A DNA stretch of 64,000 nt, from NCBI RefSeq assembly GCF_900205925.1, contig NZ_OAOD01000001.1:62001-126000 (forward strand), written 5' to 3'. Source of the stretch: Clostridium peptidivorans (GTDB taxonomy: Bacteria; Bacillota; Clostridia; Clostridiales; Clostridiaceae). Under the pieces are notes generated by a model that saw only the letters and a list, made by a program, of their open reading frames with translations, did not search any database and was not told where the DNA came from. Within the stretch, counting starts at the first letter, position 1, and each line of letters begins with the position of its first letter. Below are positions 33,959 to 43,582 of the stretch, in pieces. A program made the position numbers and the translations under genes.

Positions 33959-35146
33959 ATGAAGAGTTATAAAGTAAAACAATGGTTAGTAGTATTAGGA
34001 TCTATATTACTCGAGATTTGTCTAGGTTCTATATACTCCTGGAGTTTATTCAACCAGCCACTAATCGATAAATTTGGCTGGGAAAAGTCTTCTGTTGTTT
34101 TAACATTTTCTATTACAATATTAATGTTTGCATTTTCAACGATTTTTGCTGGAAAGTTACAAGGTAAAATTGGACCAAAAAAAGTTGCAACTTTGGGAGG
34201 AATCTTATTAGGAGTAGGACTAATTTCATCAGGAAGAGCCTCATCATTAGTTGAACTGTATATTTGTTATGGAATAATTGGCGGTATCGGTGTTGGTACA
34301 ACCTATGTGGCACCTCTAACAACATGTGTAAAATGGTTCCCAGAAAAGAGAGGCTTTATAACTGGTGTAGCAGTAGGTTCCTTCGGACTAGGAAGTTTAA
34401 TATTTAAGCCTATTACTTTAAATTTTATTTTATCAAGAGGAATATCTCAAACTTTCTTATATCTTGGCTTAATAAATATGATACTAATAGTTTTGGGAGC
34501 TCAATTATTAGTTACACCTCCAGAGGAATCTAAAACAGTGGAATCTATAAAAAGTAATAATAATGATTTTACTGTCAGACAAATGACTAACACAAGACAG
34601 TTCTATATGCTATGGGTTATTTACTTTTTAGGATGTATAAGTGGTTTACTAGTGATAGGATTAGCCAATGACATAGGAATTGAACTTGTAAACTTAACTC
34701 CTGAAACTGCAGCTAACACTGTGATTATGATAGCATTATTTAATGCAGGTGGTAGACTTACATGGGGAATTGTTTCAGATAAGATTGGAAGAATTAAATC
34801 TTTTTTAATTATTTACATTAGTACAGCCATTGCTATGATTATAATGAGTTTAGTTACTATGAATTTTATTATATTCTTTACATGTATTGCCATGGTAGCC
34901 TTTAGCTTTGGTGGTGTTGTAACAGTAGTTCCCGCAATTACTGCTGACTATTATGGTGTTAGAAATTTAGGTTCTAACTATGGAATTGTATTTCAAGCTT
35001 TTGGTGTTGCAGCTATCGCAGGACCTATTATATCAGCTTTTTTCGGACTTGAAAAATCATTTTTTATTGCAGCTGTATTCTCTTTAATTTCAGCAATTGT
35101 CGTTTTATTTATAAAGCCCCCAAAGCCAAAATCAGTTTTAAATTAA
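33959..35146 (+). CDS. MFS transporter, oxalate/formate antiporter family
   Basis: A 395-residue major facilitator with 12 membrane segments. The first half has GSILLEICLGSIYSWSLFNQ and GKLQGKIGPKK, hallmarks of the OFA (oxalate/formate antiporter) group, and the second half has GRLTWGIVSDKIGR, the second motif A. OFA-group proteins carry small carboxylates, but the substrate here is unknown. GTG at 33938 precedes the TGGAAGG site, so ATG at 33959 is preferred. It is the last gene of the Crp-linked operon, with a terminator following. Confidence 0.88.
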   Translation: MKSYKVKQWLVVLGSILLEICLGSIYSWSLFNQPLIDKFGWEKSSVVLTFSITILMFAFSTIFAGKLQGKIGPKKVATLGGILLGVGLISSGRASSLVELYICYGIIGGIGVGTTYVAPLTTCVKWFPEKRGFITGVAVGSFGLGSLIFKPITLNFILSRGISQTFLYLGLINMILIVLGAQLLVTPPEESKTVESIKSNNNDFTVRQMTNTRQFYMLWVIYFLGCISGLLVIGLANDIGIELVNLTPETAANTVIMIALFNAGGRLTWGIVSDKIGRIKSFLIIYISTAIAMIIMSLVTMNFIIFFTCIAMVAFSFGGVVTVVPAITADYYGVRNLGSNYGIVFQAFGVAAIAGPIISAFFGLEKSFFIAAVFSLISAIVVLFIKPPKPKSVLN

Positions 35147-35159
35147 TAAATATTTAACT

Positions 35160-35202
35160 GCAGGTAACAATTTATTAGTTTTTAAAATAAGTTGTTACCT
35201 GC
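35160..35202 (+). terminator. Terminator after the MFS gene
   Basis: GCAGGTAACAA (35160-35170) pairs with TTGTTACCTGC (35192-35202) in an 11-bp perfect stem with an AT-rich loop; the T tract after it is weak. Confidence 0.7.
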
Positions 35203-35265
35203 CTTTAGTTTCAATACCTATCCTAGACCTATCTTAGGATAAAACCTTTCCTACTATTTTGACAC

Positions 35266-35300
35266 ATAAAAAAGGCTAGCCATCTATATACTGCTAGCCT
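35266..35300 (-). terminator. Terminator after the isoprenylcysteine methyltransferase-like gene
   Basis: On the minus strand AGGCTAGC and GCTAGCCT form an 8-bp stem followed by a run of T (bases 35266-35272 read in complement). Confidence 0.85.
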
Positions 35301-35346
35301 ATAAATTCTAAATATTATTTCTATAATAAAATTACAATATGGCCTC

Positions 35347-35952
35347 TCAAAATAACAAATATCTCGGTGTCTTATTTGCATATTCATTATATTTCTTTTG
35401 GAATACTTCTTTCATATGATTTTCTTCTTGAAGTATTTGCAAATGGAGACTAATAATAACTAAGATAGACAAGACCATTGTTATAAGATTTCCATGAATA
35501 ATTGCTATCCCAATAAACATCAAATCCATTCCAACAAAGGCTGGATTTCTACTATATCTGTAAATACCTGAGGTTACAAGTGTCGTTTTTGTGGACTTGT
35601 CTATACCTGCTCTCCATGAAGTTTTCATAACCATCATGGCCAGTATAAAAAGTGAAATACCAATTAAAGTAATTGTTAGTCCAAAAAAACTTATTCCAAA
35701 GCTTTCGTATATTTTGATAAACCACTTTTCTGCAAATGCTGGAAACAAAGCATCAACTGTCCAAATCCCAATTTCTATAAAAGTTATTACTTTCAAACAT
35801 TTTTCAACAACAAGAGTTTCTTTGAGTTTTATTCCTTTTCCAAAAACATTAGCTTTAATATTGTTTTTATAAGCTAATATTATTAACTTACTTATATATG
35901 AAATTCCAAATATACATAGTAATGCAAATGAACCAATATTAATTAAATTCAT
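35347..35952 (-). CDS. Isoprenylcysteine carboxyl methyltransferase-like membrane protein
   Basis: A 201-residue protein with four to five membrane segments and the ICMT/PEMT signature GIYRYSRNPAFVGMDLMFIG, followed by a C-terminal EENHMKEVFQKKYNEYANKT. Bacterial members methylate unknown lipids or proteins. A GTG at 35964 lies in the ribosome binding site GGGGTGGGG, so ATG at 35952 is preferred. It is directly downstream of the P-type ATPase gene by 41 bases, so it may belong to the same metal-induced transcript. Confidence 0.83.
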   Translation of the reverse strand: MNLINIGSFALLCIFGISYISKLIILAYKNNIKANVFGKGIKLKETLVVEKCLKVITFIEIGIWTVDALFPAFAEKWFIKIYESFGISFFGLTITLIGISLFILAMMVMKTSWRAGIDKSTKTTLVTSGIYRYSRNPAFVGMDLMFIGIAIIHGNLITMVLSILVIISLHLQILQEENHMKEVFQKKYNEYANKTPRYLLF

Positions 35953-35993
35953 AATTAACCCCACCCCAAGAATTACTTTTTGCCCCCTTGCTT

Positions 35994-38456
35994 TTAATCA
36001 ATTTTCATAGCTCTCATAGCATTTAGAACTGCAAGCAATGCTACTCCAACATCACCAAATACCGCTTCCCACATTGTGCCCACTCCTAATGCAACAAGGA
36101 CTAATAAAATAAGTTTAATACCTAAAGCAAAGACTATATTTTGCATTACTATAGTTCGCGTTTTCTTTGCTATTTTTATAGCATCAGCAATTTTTGATGG
36201 CTCATCAGTCATTATAACTACATCAGCAGCTTCAATTGCAGCATCTGAACCTACTCCCCCCATTGCTATCCCTATATCAGCCCTAGCTAAAACTGGAGCA
36301 TCATTTATTCCATCACCTACAAATATTAATTTACCCCTTGGTGATTTTTCTTTATCTAGTAATTCTACCTTTTCAACCTTTTGATCTGGCAGCAGCTCAG
36401 CATAAACTTCATCTAACCCTAGCTGTTTTGCAACTTTAGCTCCCACTGTATTATTATCACCTGTTAGCATTACTGTTTTCTTAACTCCAAGAGCTTTTAG
36501 AGACTTAATTGCTTTTGCTGAATCCTCTTTAACTTCATCAGATATTACTATATATCCTGCATATTCTTTATCAATGGCAACATGAACTACTGTACCAATA
36601 GTTTCAACCTGATCATATGGAATATTTTCTTTATTCATTAATTTATAGCTTCCAGCTAAAACCTCTTTTCCGAGAGCTTTAACCTTAACACCATGGCCTG
36701 ATATTTCTTCATAATTCTCTACTGCATCCTTAACAATTTCCTTGCCATAAGCACTTAAGATAGAAGTAGCTATTGGATGATTAGAATAACTTTCCGCATA
36801 GGCTGCAAAGCCTATAAGCTCATCTTTAAAAATGTTATTTTGTGGCTTTACGTCTGTTACTTTAAAGACACCTTTTGTAAGTGTTCCAGTTTTATCAAAT
36901 ACAACAACTTCAACATTATTTAAAGCTTCGAGGTAATTTCCTCCCTTAACAAGTATTCCATTCTTTGAGGCTCCACCTATACCTCCAAAGAAACTAAGTG
37001 GTATAGATACAACTAAAGCACAAGGACAAGAAACTACAAGGAATGATAAAGCTCTATATAACCACTGTGAAAATGTTGCTCCTTCTATGATTAGTGGTGG
37101 TATTACAGCTAATGCTACTGCTGAGAAAACAACAGCTGGTGTATAGTATCTAGCAAATTTAGTTATAAAGTTCTCTGTAGGAGCCTTGTTGCTGCTTGCA
37201 TTTTGAACTAAGTCCAGTATTTTGGCAACAGTAGAGTCTCCAAATTCTTTTTCTACTTCAATTGTCAAAAGTCCATTTTTATTAATAACTCCACCTAAGA
37301 TATTATCTCCTACTCCTACTTCTCTAGGTACTGATTCACCAGTTAAAGCAGATGTATCTAGCATAGATCTGCCCTCGATTACTTTACCATCTAGAGGAAC
37401 TTTCTCTCCTGGTTTTACAACAATAATATCACCTATACTAACTTCTTCCGGTGATACTTTCTTAACACCATTTTCTATTTTTAAGTTAGCAAAATCCGGT
37501 CTTATATCCATTAAAGCTGAAATAGATTTTCTTGAACGATTAACAGCCATATCTTGAAACATCTCTCCCAGCTGATAAAAAAGCATAACTGCTACACCTT
37601 CTGGATATTGTCCAATAGCAAAAGCTCCAACAGTTGCTATACTCATAAGAAAATTTTCATCAAATAATTGTCCATTTCTTATATTTTTTAGGGCTCTTAA
37701 AACTACTTCTCCACCTACAATTACATAGCTTATAAGAAAGAGACTTAGTTCGATAGCGTTGGAGAACTTCATAGTAGTTGCTATTCCGAAGATTACCGCA
37801 CCAATAGCAAACTTAACTATTTCACCTTTATTGCTTTCTCCATATCCCTGTTCATGAATTTCATCATTTGATATCTTATTTTTATTTGTAAGCTCAATAA
37901 CTTTAACAGCAGGCTCTATTTTCTGAACTATTTGCGTTACTTTCTCTATAATGGCATTTGCTTTAGATGGGCAGTCAATTTCCATAACAAGCTTGCTGGA
38001 CACAAAATCCACAACTGCAGATTTTACACCATCTACATTATTTGTTTCCCTTTCAATTTTTCCGGCACAGTTTGCGCAACAAAGTCCTTCAAGCAATATT
38101 TCTTTTTTCAAAACTTTATCTGATTGTTTTTCTCTTACGTTAACATGAGATTCAATCTTCTTAACAACATCAGTGGTTGCGGCTATTAATTCTTGCGCTT
38201 TATTCATTTCTTCAATCTCTATAGTTAGAGTTTTAGTTATAAAATTTACATTAGCTAAATTAATCCCTTTGATTTTACTAACACCTTCCTCAATTTTAGA
38301 TGCACAGTGAGCACAATCTAGCCCCTCAAGAAGAAATTCCTTTTTAATATTACTGTTGTTCGTTATCTGATGTCTCAAATTAGTATCCATCTTATTAATA
38401 TTTTTAGTTGCTATTTTTAGATTATCCTTACCAGGTTTTTTAATCACTTTTCCCAT
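35994..38456 (-). CDS. Heavy-metal P1B-type ATPase (Zn/Cd/Pb type)
   Basis: An 820-residue metal-exporting P-type ATPase. Two N-terminal HMA domains carry GLDCAHC (Cys48/Cys51) and GLCCANC (Cys127/Cys130). The membrane metal site is SCPCALVV (CPC), the phosphorylation site DKTGTLTKG, the nucleotide domain has SNHPIATS, and the hinge is VGDGINDAPVLARADIGIAM. A C-terminal DVGVALLAVLNAMRAM fits the Zn/Cd/Pb group, in which a DxG motif is expected. GGAGG precedes the ATG. A consensus promoter with an SmtB/CzrA-like operator lies upstream. No ArsR-family gene is in the window. Confidence 0.93.
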   Translation of the reverse strand: MGKVIKKPGKDNLKIATKNINKMDTNLRHQITNNSNIKKEFLLEGLDCAHCASKIEEGVSKIKGINLANVNFITKTLTIEIEEMNKAQELIAATTDVVKKIESHVNVREKQSDKVLKKEILLEGLCCANCAGKIERETNNVDGVKSAVVDFVSSKLVMEIDCPSKANAIIEKVTQIVQKIEPAVKVIELTNKNKISNDEIHEQGYGESNKGEIVKFAIGAVIFGIATTMKFSNAIELSLFLISYVIVGGEVVLRALKNIRNGQLFDENFLMSIATVGAFAIGQYPEGVAVMLFYQLGEMFQDMAVNRSRKSISALMDIRPDFANLKIENGVKKVSPEEVSIGDIIVVKPGEKVPLDGKVIEGRSMLDTSALTGESVPREVGVGDNILGGVINKNGLLTIEVEKEFGDSTVAKILDLVQNASSNKAPTENFITKFARYYTPAVVFSAVALAVIPPLIIEGATFSQWLYRALSFLVVSCPCALVVSIPLSFFGGIGGASKNGILVKGGNYLEALNNVEVVVFDKTGTLTKGVFKVTDVKPQNNIFKDELIGFAAYAESYSNHPIATSILSAYGKEIVKDAVENYEEISGHGVKVKALGKEVLAGSYKLMNKENIPYDQVETIGTVVHVAIDKEYAGYIVISDEVKEDSAKAIKSLKALGVKKTVMLTGDNNTVGAKVAKQLGLDEVYAELLPDQKVEKVELLDKEKSPRGKLIFVGDGINDAPVLARADIGIAMGGVGSDAAIEAADVVIMTDEPSKIADAIKIAKKTRTIVMQNIVFALGIKLILLVLVALGVGTMWEAVFGDVGVALLAVLNAMRAMKID

Positions 38457-38574
38457 AATCTTAATTCCTCCAATATTAATTTGTGTTTTTCATCTATATG
38501 AATTAAAGCTTGGTCAAATATAGTCTTAAACAGTTAAATAATAAATCATTTTATCAACATAACATGTGAATGCA

Positions 38575-38625
38575 TGAATAGTTGTTCATATATTATATTA
38601 TATTCTCTATCTTCATATGTGTCAA
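38575..38625 (-). promoter_or_regulatory. Metal-regulated promoter of the P-type ATPase
   Basis: On the minus strand TTGACA (38620-38625) and TATAAT (38597-38602) are exact consensus at 17-base spacing. The 14 bases TGAACAACTATTCA (38575-38588, minus strand) lie at about the transcription start and match the TGAACA-N2-TATTCA operator of zinc-sensing ArsR/SmtB repressors. Confidence 0.85.
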
Positions 38626-38683
38626 TAAAACTAAGTAAATATTTTAAACATATGAAATTATGATATTATCAACGACTATGAAT

Positions 38684-38726
38684 AAAGGCCTATAAAATCA
38701 AACAAAGATTTTATAGGCCTTTTTTA
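38684..38726. terminator. Strong terminator upstream of the ATPase promoter
   Basis: AAAGGCCTATAAAATC (38684-38699) pairs exactly with 38707-38722, and T4 follows on the plus strand. It lies downstream of the racemase gene on the minus strand and could insulate the two transcripts. Confidence 0.85.
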
Positions 38727-39077
38727 TATTATACTATTTTAATTTTTCTATTCTTACTTCTTTTTTAACAAAAACAAGGTGCAATGCATTAAATATTTTA
38801 TTATAAAATTCTAAGAGTATTTTCTTTTATAAATATTTTCCAGGAAATAATTCACAACATTCAGTCTTTGTTCATCAATAGTTTATTCTTGATATTTCAA
38901 CGTTGCAGTTTCCTGATTACGATAATCTGGCATCACATCAGGTCCAAAAATAGTCTGCTAATCTCCATACGAAAAAAGCTTTTCGGAAATATCTTAATAC
39001 GTTATTTTAAAGATGCTATCGTAGCTGCTTCTGGAAAACAGCTTGCTTCCACTTTTGTTACTTTTTAATATACAGTA
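38727..39077. other. Non-coding stretch with degenerate coding traces
   Basis: On the minus strand around 38870-39060 broken frames read FGPDVMPDYRNQETATLKYQ and TIDEQRLNVVNYFLE with stops between them, suggesting a decayed gene, but I do not recognise the family. A plus-strand frame of 66 codons in the same place has no ribosome binding site and is regarded as chance. Bases 38727-38860 show nothing. Confidence 0.35.
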
Positions 39078-39731
39078 CTAAACATTACATATGATATTGT
39101 ACATTAATTCTGCAGGATCAAGAATAGGGATAGATGCATACTTTTTTAATTCATTATATAAATAAGGAAAGTGAGTACATCCAAGAATAACTACATCTAC
39201 TTTTATAGAGTTATAAAATTCCATTACATTTCTTAATGCAAACTTTTCAATTATTTTTTCAGCAGATATACCTTTTTCTATATCCATAACTACAGGAAGT
39301 ACTCCTATTCCAATAACATTACAATCAGAATTTATACTTTGTACAACTTTTTCAATACCTGCTGAGCTCTGATTGTTAGCTGTAAGTACTCCAATATTTT
39401 TATATTTACTAGCAATTTTTTTATATACGGTAAGTGGAGTAATTATTTTTACATCTTCTTCTTTAGACAATTTATCCATATCAACTGCTGCACTTAAAGA
39501 ATTGCAATATATAATTATTGTATCAATGCTTTCATGCTTTATTTTCTTTATTATCTCTCTAATATTATTAGTAAGCTCAAGTGGGGATAATATTTGAAGC
39601 TTGGACTGCTCTTGAGAACATGAAGATACCGGGTAACCCAATGCATTAATTCCTTTTGAAATTAAAAAGTTTACTCCCATTTGAGTATCTACAGGAGTTC
39701 CTGCAACAACTCCAACCTTTATACTATTCAA
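39078..39731 (-). CDS. Aspartate/glutamate racemase family protein
   Basis: A 217-residue racemase-fold protein. Both catalytic cysteines are visible: YCNSLSAA (about residue 76) and GCTHFPY (about residue 185). The AGTPVDTQMGVNFL start is like aspartate racemases or hydantoin racemases rather than MurI. The substrate is uncertain. GTG at 39740 overlaps the AAGGGG site, so TTG at 39731 is preferred. A single gene. Confidence 0.82.
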   Translation of the reverse strand: MNSIKVGVVAGTPVDTQMGVNFLISKGINALGYPVSSCSQEQSKLQILSPLELTNNIREIIKKIKHESIDTIIIYCNSLSAAVDMDKLSKEEDVKIITPLTVYKKIASKYKNIGVLTANNQSSAGIEKVVQSINSDCNVIGIGVLPVVMDIEKGISAEKIIEKFALRNVMEFYNSIKVDVVILGCTHFPYLYNELKKYASIPILDPAELMYNIICNV

Positions 39732-39740
39732 AGATATCAC

Positions 39741-40047
39741 CCCTTCATAAATTCACTTAAGCTATCTTATTTTTACATCATTTGAATATCCCAATTAATT
39801 ATATTCCGCATAACTGCATAGTATGTTCTTTTTTCTATATTCTTTTTAAAATTATCTCAAAGTTTTTTTAAATAGTTTTTGATTAACTTTAATAATTATG
39901 CAATTTTTTTTGGTGCATATCTTTTGTGATTAAAGTTATTATTTCGATTTATAGATTTATAGTTCTATATAATTTATTAGTTTACATTAAAATTTAATTT
40001 ACATAATATTTATTATGACTACTATACTCTTCATAAATATATTTTAT
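39741..40047. other. AT-rich intergenic region before purB terminator
   Basis: No gene is visible. An inverted repeat AACTTTAAT (39885-39893) with ATTAAAGTT (39929-39937), which also brackets ATGCA and TGCAT, may be an operator or a leader hairpin. No riboswitch was recognised. Confidence 0.4.
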
Positions 40048-40093
40048 AAAAAAATAAGTAGGTTCCCATTAAAGAGAACCTACTTATTTTTTT
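40048..40093. terminator. Terminator after purB
   Basis: AAAAAATAAGTAGGTTC and its exact complement (40077-40093) form a long stem with flanking A and T runs, functional on both strands. It ends four bases before the purB stop codon. Confidence 0.92.
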
Positions 40094-40096
40094 ATT

Positions 40097-41527
40097 TTAA
40101 ACTTGTATATCAGCTTGTAATCCTAATAACTCTTCATTACCTTTTAATATTGGATTAACTACTTCCTCAATAAAATCTACTACCTGAGAAGGAGCTCTTC
40201 CAACGAACTTGTTAGGATCTACTGAATTCATTATTTCTTCTTTAGTTAAATTAAAGAATGAATCATTTGCTATTCTATCTAAAAGATCGTTGTTTAATCC
40301 TTCAGACTTTACTCTATGTGCTGCGTCCATAGAATGTGTTCTTATTCTTTCGTGTAATTCTTGTCTGTCTCCACCCTTTTTCACACATTCCATTATTATA
40401 TTTTCAGTTGCCATAAATGGTAGTTCATCATTAACATGTTTAGCTATAACTTTTTCATATACCACCATATTACTGCTTACATTTAAATATAAATTTAATA
40501 CTCCATCTAAAGCTAAAAATGCTTCAGGAATAGATATTCTCTTATTAGCAGAATCATCTAAAGTTCTTTCAAACCACTGAGTAGATGCAGTAATAGCAGG
40601 GTTTAAAGCATCAATAATTATATATCTTGCAAGGGCTCCTATTCTTTCACATCTCATAGGATTTCTCTTATATGCCATAGCTGAAGATCCTATTTGATTT
40701 TTTTCAAATGGCTCTTCTATTTCTTTCATACTTTGAAGAAGTCTTATATCATTACTAAATTTGTAAGCACTTTGAGCAACCTCTGATAAAGTATTTAATA
40801 CTATTGAATCTAATTTTCTTGGGTAAGTCTGACCTGTAACTTTAAAAGCATCCTTAAATCCCATTTTGCTTGAAACCATTTTATCTAAAGTTTTTACCTT
40901 GTCTTCATCTTCATTAAACAGTTCCATAAAACTTGCTTGAGTTCCTGTAGTGCCTTTAACTCCTCTAAATCTCATCTTTTCTAGCACAAACTCTATGTTT
41001 TCTAAATCTAAAACTAAATCTTGAATCCATAAAGTTGCTCTTTTTCCTACTGTGGTTAATTGAGCAGGTTGAAGATGCGTAAATCCTAATGTAGGTACAT
41101 CTTTGTATTTAACAGCAAACTTAGATAACTCATTTATTACATTTATTATCTTATTTTTTAATACTTTTAGTGCTTCTTTCATTATTATTATATCTGTGTT
41201 ATCACCAACATAGCAGCTAGTAGCCCCTAAGTGTATAATTCCCTTTGCAGTAGGACATTGTACTCCGTATGCATAAACATGGCTCATAACATCGTGTCTT
41301 ACTTCTTTTTCTCTTTTTTCTGCTACCTCATAATTTATATTCTCACTATTTTTCTTTAATTCCTCTATTTGTTCATCTGTGATATTTAATCCTAATTCTT
41401 TTTCGCTTTCTGCTAAAGCAACCCATAACTTTCTCCAAGTTTTAAATTTCATTTCATCTGAAAACAAATAACTCATTTCCTTAGATGAATATCTAGAGTT
41501 TAAGGGTGTATTATATGTATTTCTCAT
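40097..41527 (-). CDS. purB: Adenylosuccinate lyase
   Basis: PurB removes fumarate from SAICAR and adenylosuccinate in purine synthesis. The fumarase-superfamily signature GSSAMAYKRNPMRCE lies near residue 283, and TLGFTHLQPAQ and the region around HLGATSCYVGDNTD are conserved. At 476 residues it is normal. A GGAGG site precedes the ATG. It is a single-gene unit in the minus-strand direction of the conserved block. Confidence 0.95.
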   Translation of the reverse strand: MRNTYNTPLNSRYSSKEMSYLFSDEMKFKTWRKLWVALAESEKELGLNITDEQIEELKKNSENINYEVAEKREKEVRHDVMSHVYAYGVQCPTAKGIIHLGATSCYVGDNTDIIIMKEALKVLKNKIINVINELSKFAVKYKDVPTLGFTHLQPAQLTTVGKRATLWIQDLVLDLENIEFVLEKMRFRGVKGTTGTQASFMELFNEDEDKVKTLDKMVSSKMGFKDAFKVTGQTYPRKLDSIVLNTLSEVAQSAYKFSNDIRLLQSMKEIEEPFEKNQIGSSAMAYKRNPMRCERIGALARYIIIDALNPAITASTQWFERTLDDSANKRISIPEAFLALDGVLNLYLNVSSNMVVYEKVIAKHVNDELPFMATENIIMECVKKGGDRQELHERIRTHSMDAAHRVKSEGLNNDLLDRIANDSFFNLTKEEIMNSVDPNKFVGRAPSQVVDFIEEVVNPILKGNEELLGLQADIQV

Positions 41528-41706
41528 TGATTAACCTCCGAATATAAAAAAGTTTTTTTGTTGTTTCATTCATATTATAACATAATATTTACTTTTTTTA
41601 TACAATATAGTTCGTATTTATTCATATAAAAATATGTTCTATTAAATAGTTCTCAATAATATAATCTATTAGGAACAAAAATTATATTTATTATAAGGAG
41701 GCAATT

Positions 41707-41925
41707 ATGTACAAGTTTAATCTCTTCGACAAAATTGCATTTATATTAGTTATTATCGGCGCTCTTAATTGGGGACTATTAGGATTATTAAACTTTAACT
41801 TAGTTAGTGCAATCTTTGGAGAACCCGCAAACCTTTTATCTAGAATACTCTATATAATTGTTGGAGCTGCAGGAGTATATATTATATTATTACTATTAAA
41901 AATTAAAAAATACTCCAGAACATAA
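41707..41925 (+). CDS. DUF378 membrane protein
   Basis: A 72-residue protein with two membrane segments (IAFILVIIGALNWGLLGLL and ILYIIVGAAGVYIILLLL), the DUF378 pattern with GALNWGLLG. Its function is unknown. AAGGAGG precedes the ATG. It is the only plus-strand gene in this block and is convergent with HPr. Confidence 0.87.
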   Translation: MYKFNLFDKIAFILVIIGALNWGLLGLLNFNLVSAIFGEPANLLSRILYIIVGAAGVYIILLLLKIKKYSRT

Positions 41926-41952
41926 ATAAAAGGCGTAAAGACGCCTTTTATT
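41925..41952. terminator. Bidirectional terminator between DUF378 and HPr genes
   Basis: AATAAAAGGCGT (41925-41936) pairs perfectly with ACGCCTTTTATT (41941-41952), loop AAAG. It overlaps the ends of both convergent genes. Confidence 0.9.
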
Positions 41953-42208
41953 ATTCCATTGTTTCTATTAACTTACATACTTCTTCCACAGCCAAAGTCT
42001 CATCGTCACCAGATGCAGAAACCGTGATATTTGCCCCACTGGTAACAGCCAAAGAAAGTACTCCGATCAAGCTTTTAACATTAGCTTTCTTGCCATTAAA
42101 TTCAATATACACATCAGATTTAAATGCTGACGCCTTTTTTACTAGTAGCGTAGCTGGTCTAGCATGAAGTCCTGTAGAACTTTTTACAATTATATCTCTT
42201 GTTATCAT
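41951..42208 (-). CDS. HPr phosphocarrier protein
   Basis: An 85-residue HPr of the sugar phosphotransferase system. H15 (STGLHARPA) receives phosphate from enzyme I, and S46 (NVKSLIG) is the regulatory site for HPr kinase, both at canonical positions. The longer frame from 42250 lacks a site; ATG at 42208 follows AGAGGTG. It is a single gene here, not in a ptsHI operon. Confidence 0.95.
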   Translation of the reverse strand: MITRDIIVKSSTGLHARPATLLVKKASAFKSDVYIEFNGKKANVKSLIGVLSLAVTSGANITVSASGDDETLAVEEVCKLIETME

Positions 42209-42290
42209 TAGTATCACCTCTATATAAATTATAACTAATTCATGCGTCAATTTCTACTTAGTATTCCATTAATTTAATAATTTATAAGTT

Positions 42291-43484
42291 TTATATACAT
42301 TTTTTTATAAAGTTTTCTATCCTATTTAATCCTTCTTGTATATTTTCCATAGATGTTGCATAGGAAATTCGTATGAAACCATCTATTCCAAAAGCTTCTC
42401 CTGGAACAGCTGCCACCTTTCCTTTTTCTAAAAGCTTACTACAAAAATCTAAAGAGTTTTCTATAGTTTCTTCTTCAATTGATTTTCCTATGATTTTTGA
42501 TATATCTATAAATACATAAAAAGCACCTTTGGGTTCAATACAACTTATATTTTCAATGCCATTTATTCTTGTAACTATATAATCTCTTCTGTTTTTAAAT
42601 TCTTGCTTCATAGCATGTATAAACTCTTGAGTTCCTGCAAGCGCTTCTAATGAGGCATATTGTGCTATAGAATTAGGATTAGATGTAGTATGGCTTTGTA
42701 TATTTGACATAAGTTTTACTATTTCTTCACTTGCTGCTGCATATCCTATTCTCCATCCAGTCATAGAATATGTTTTAGAAACTCCGTTAATAACTATAGT
42801 TCTTTTATAAGCATCCTCACTTAAAGAAGCTATACTTACATGCTCATCATCACCATATATAAGCTTTTCATATATTTCATCAGAAATTATAATCAAATCA
42901 TGTTCCTTTGCAAATTCAGCTAATTTAATTAACTCTTCTTTTGTATATATACTTCCTGTTGGATTGTTAGGACTGTTAACTATTATAGCTTTTGTCTTAG
43001 AAGTTATATTTTGTTTTAAAGATTCAATATCATACTTATAACTATTTTCCTGATTTGTTTTTACAAATACAGGTACACCATCTGCCAGTTTTATAAGTTC
43101 AGGATAACTTACCCAATAAGGCGTAGCTATTAGCACTTCATCACCAGGATTTAATATAGCAAAGAATGCATTTGATAAACATTGCTTAGCTCCTGTTGAT
43201 ATTATTATTTGAGAAGGTTTATAACGTAAGTTATTATCTTTTTCAAATTTATTTATTATAGCTTCTTTTAATTCATTAATCCCTGATGCTGGAGTATATT
43301 TTGTATATCCCTTTTCCATAGCTTCTATAGATGCATTTCGAATATTAGCTGGAGTATTGAAATCTGGTTCCCCTGCACCAAATCCTATTATATCTATACC
43401 TTGAGATTTTAATTCCTTAGCCTTAGCTGTTATAGATAAAGTGATTGATGGTTCTATATTACTTGCTTTTTTTGATAAAATCAT
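42291..43484 (-). CDS. Aspartate aminotransferase (class I PLP enzyme)
   Basis: A 397-residue fold-type I aminotransferase. The PLP lysine lies in VSKTYSMTGWRIGY (about residue 235), with NSPNNPTG and the C-terminal arginine motif GFIRISYA. The GAGEPDFNTP start matches the AspB/Ib class, which includes aspartate and prephenate aminotransferases. A GGGGGTG site precedes the ATG. No co-transcribed partner is clear. Confidence 0.9.
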   Translation of the reverse strand: MILSKKASNIEPSITLSITAKAKELKSQGIDIIGFGAGEPDFNTPANIRNASIEAMEKGYTKYTPASGINELKEAIINKFEKDNNLRYKPSQIIISTGAKQCLSNAFFAILNPGDEVLIATPYWVSYPELIKLADGVPVFVKTNQENSYKYDIESLKQNITSKTKAIIVNSPNNPTGSIYTKEELIKLAEFAKEHDLIIISDEIYEKLIYGDDEHVSIASLSEDAYKRTIVINGVSKTYSMTGWRIGYAAASEEIVKLMSNIQSHTTSNPNSIAQYASLEALAGTQEFIHAMKQEFKNRRDYIVTRINGIENISCIEPKGAFYVFIDISKIIGKSIEEETIENSLDFCSKLLEKGKVAAVPGEAFGIDGFIRISYATSMENIQEGLNRIENFIKKCI

Positions 43485-43582
43485 TTGAGCACCCCCAATA
43501 TTTATATAATGTATATATAATATATAAAATTTTACCCAATTGCAATTGCAATTTTATTATTTTATTAAAATTCACAAAAATA

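Noticed and set aside
38868-39068. Plus-strand frame of 66 codons
   Set aside because: No ribosome binding site, and the minus strand reads more like decayed protein.
41528-41706. Purine riboswitch or PurR site before purB
   Set aside because: No conserved purine aptamer core or PurBox was recognised.
43485-43582. CAATTGCAATTG repeats as a CRISPR or operator
   Set aside because: Only a short low-complexity palindrome, no spacers and no associated genes.
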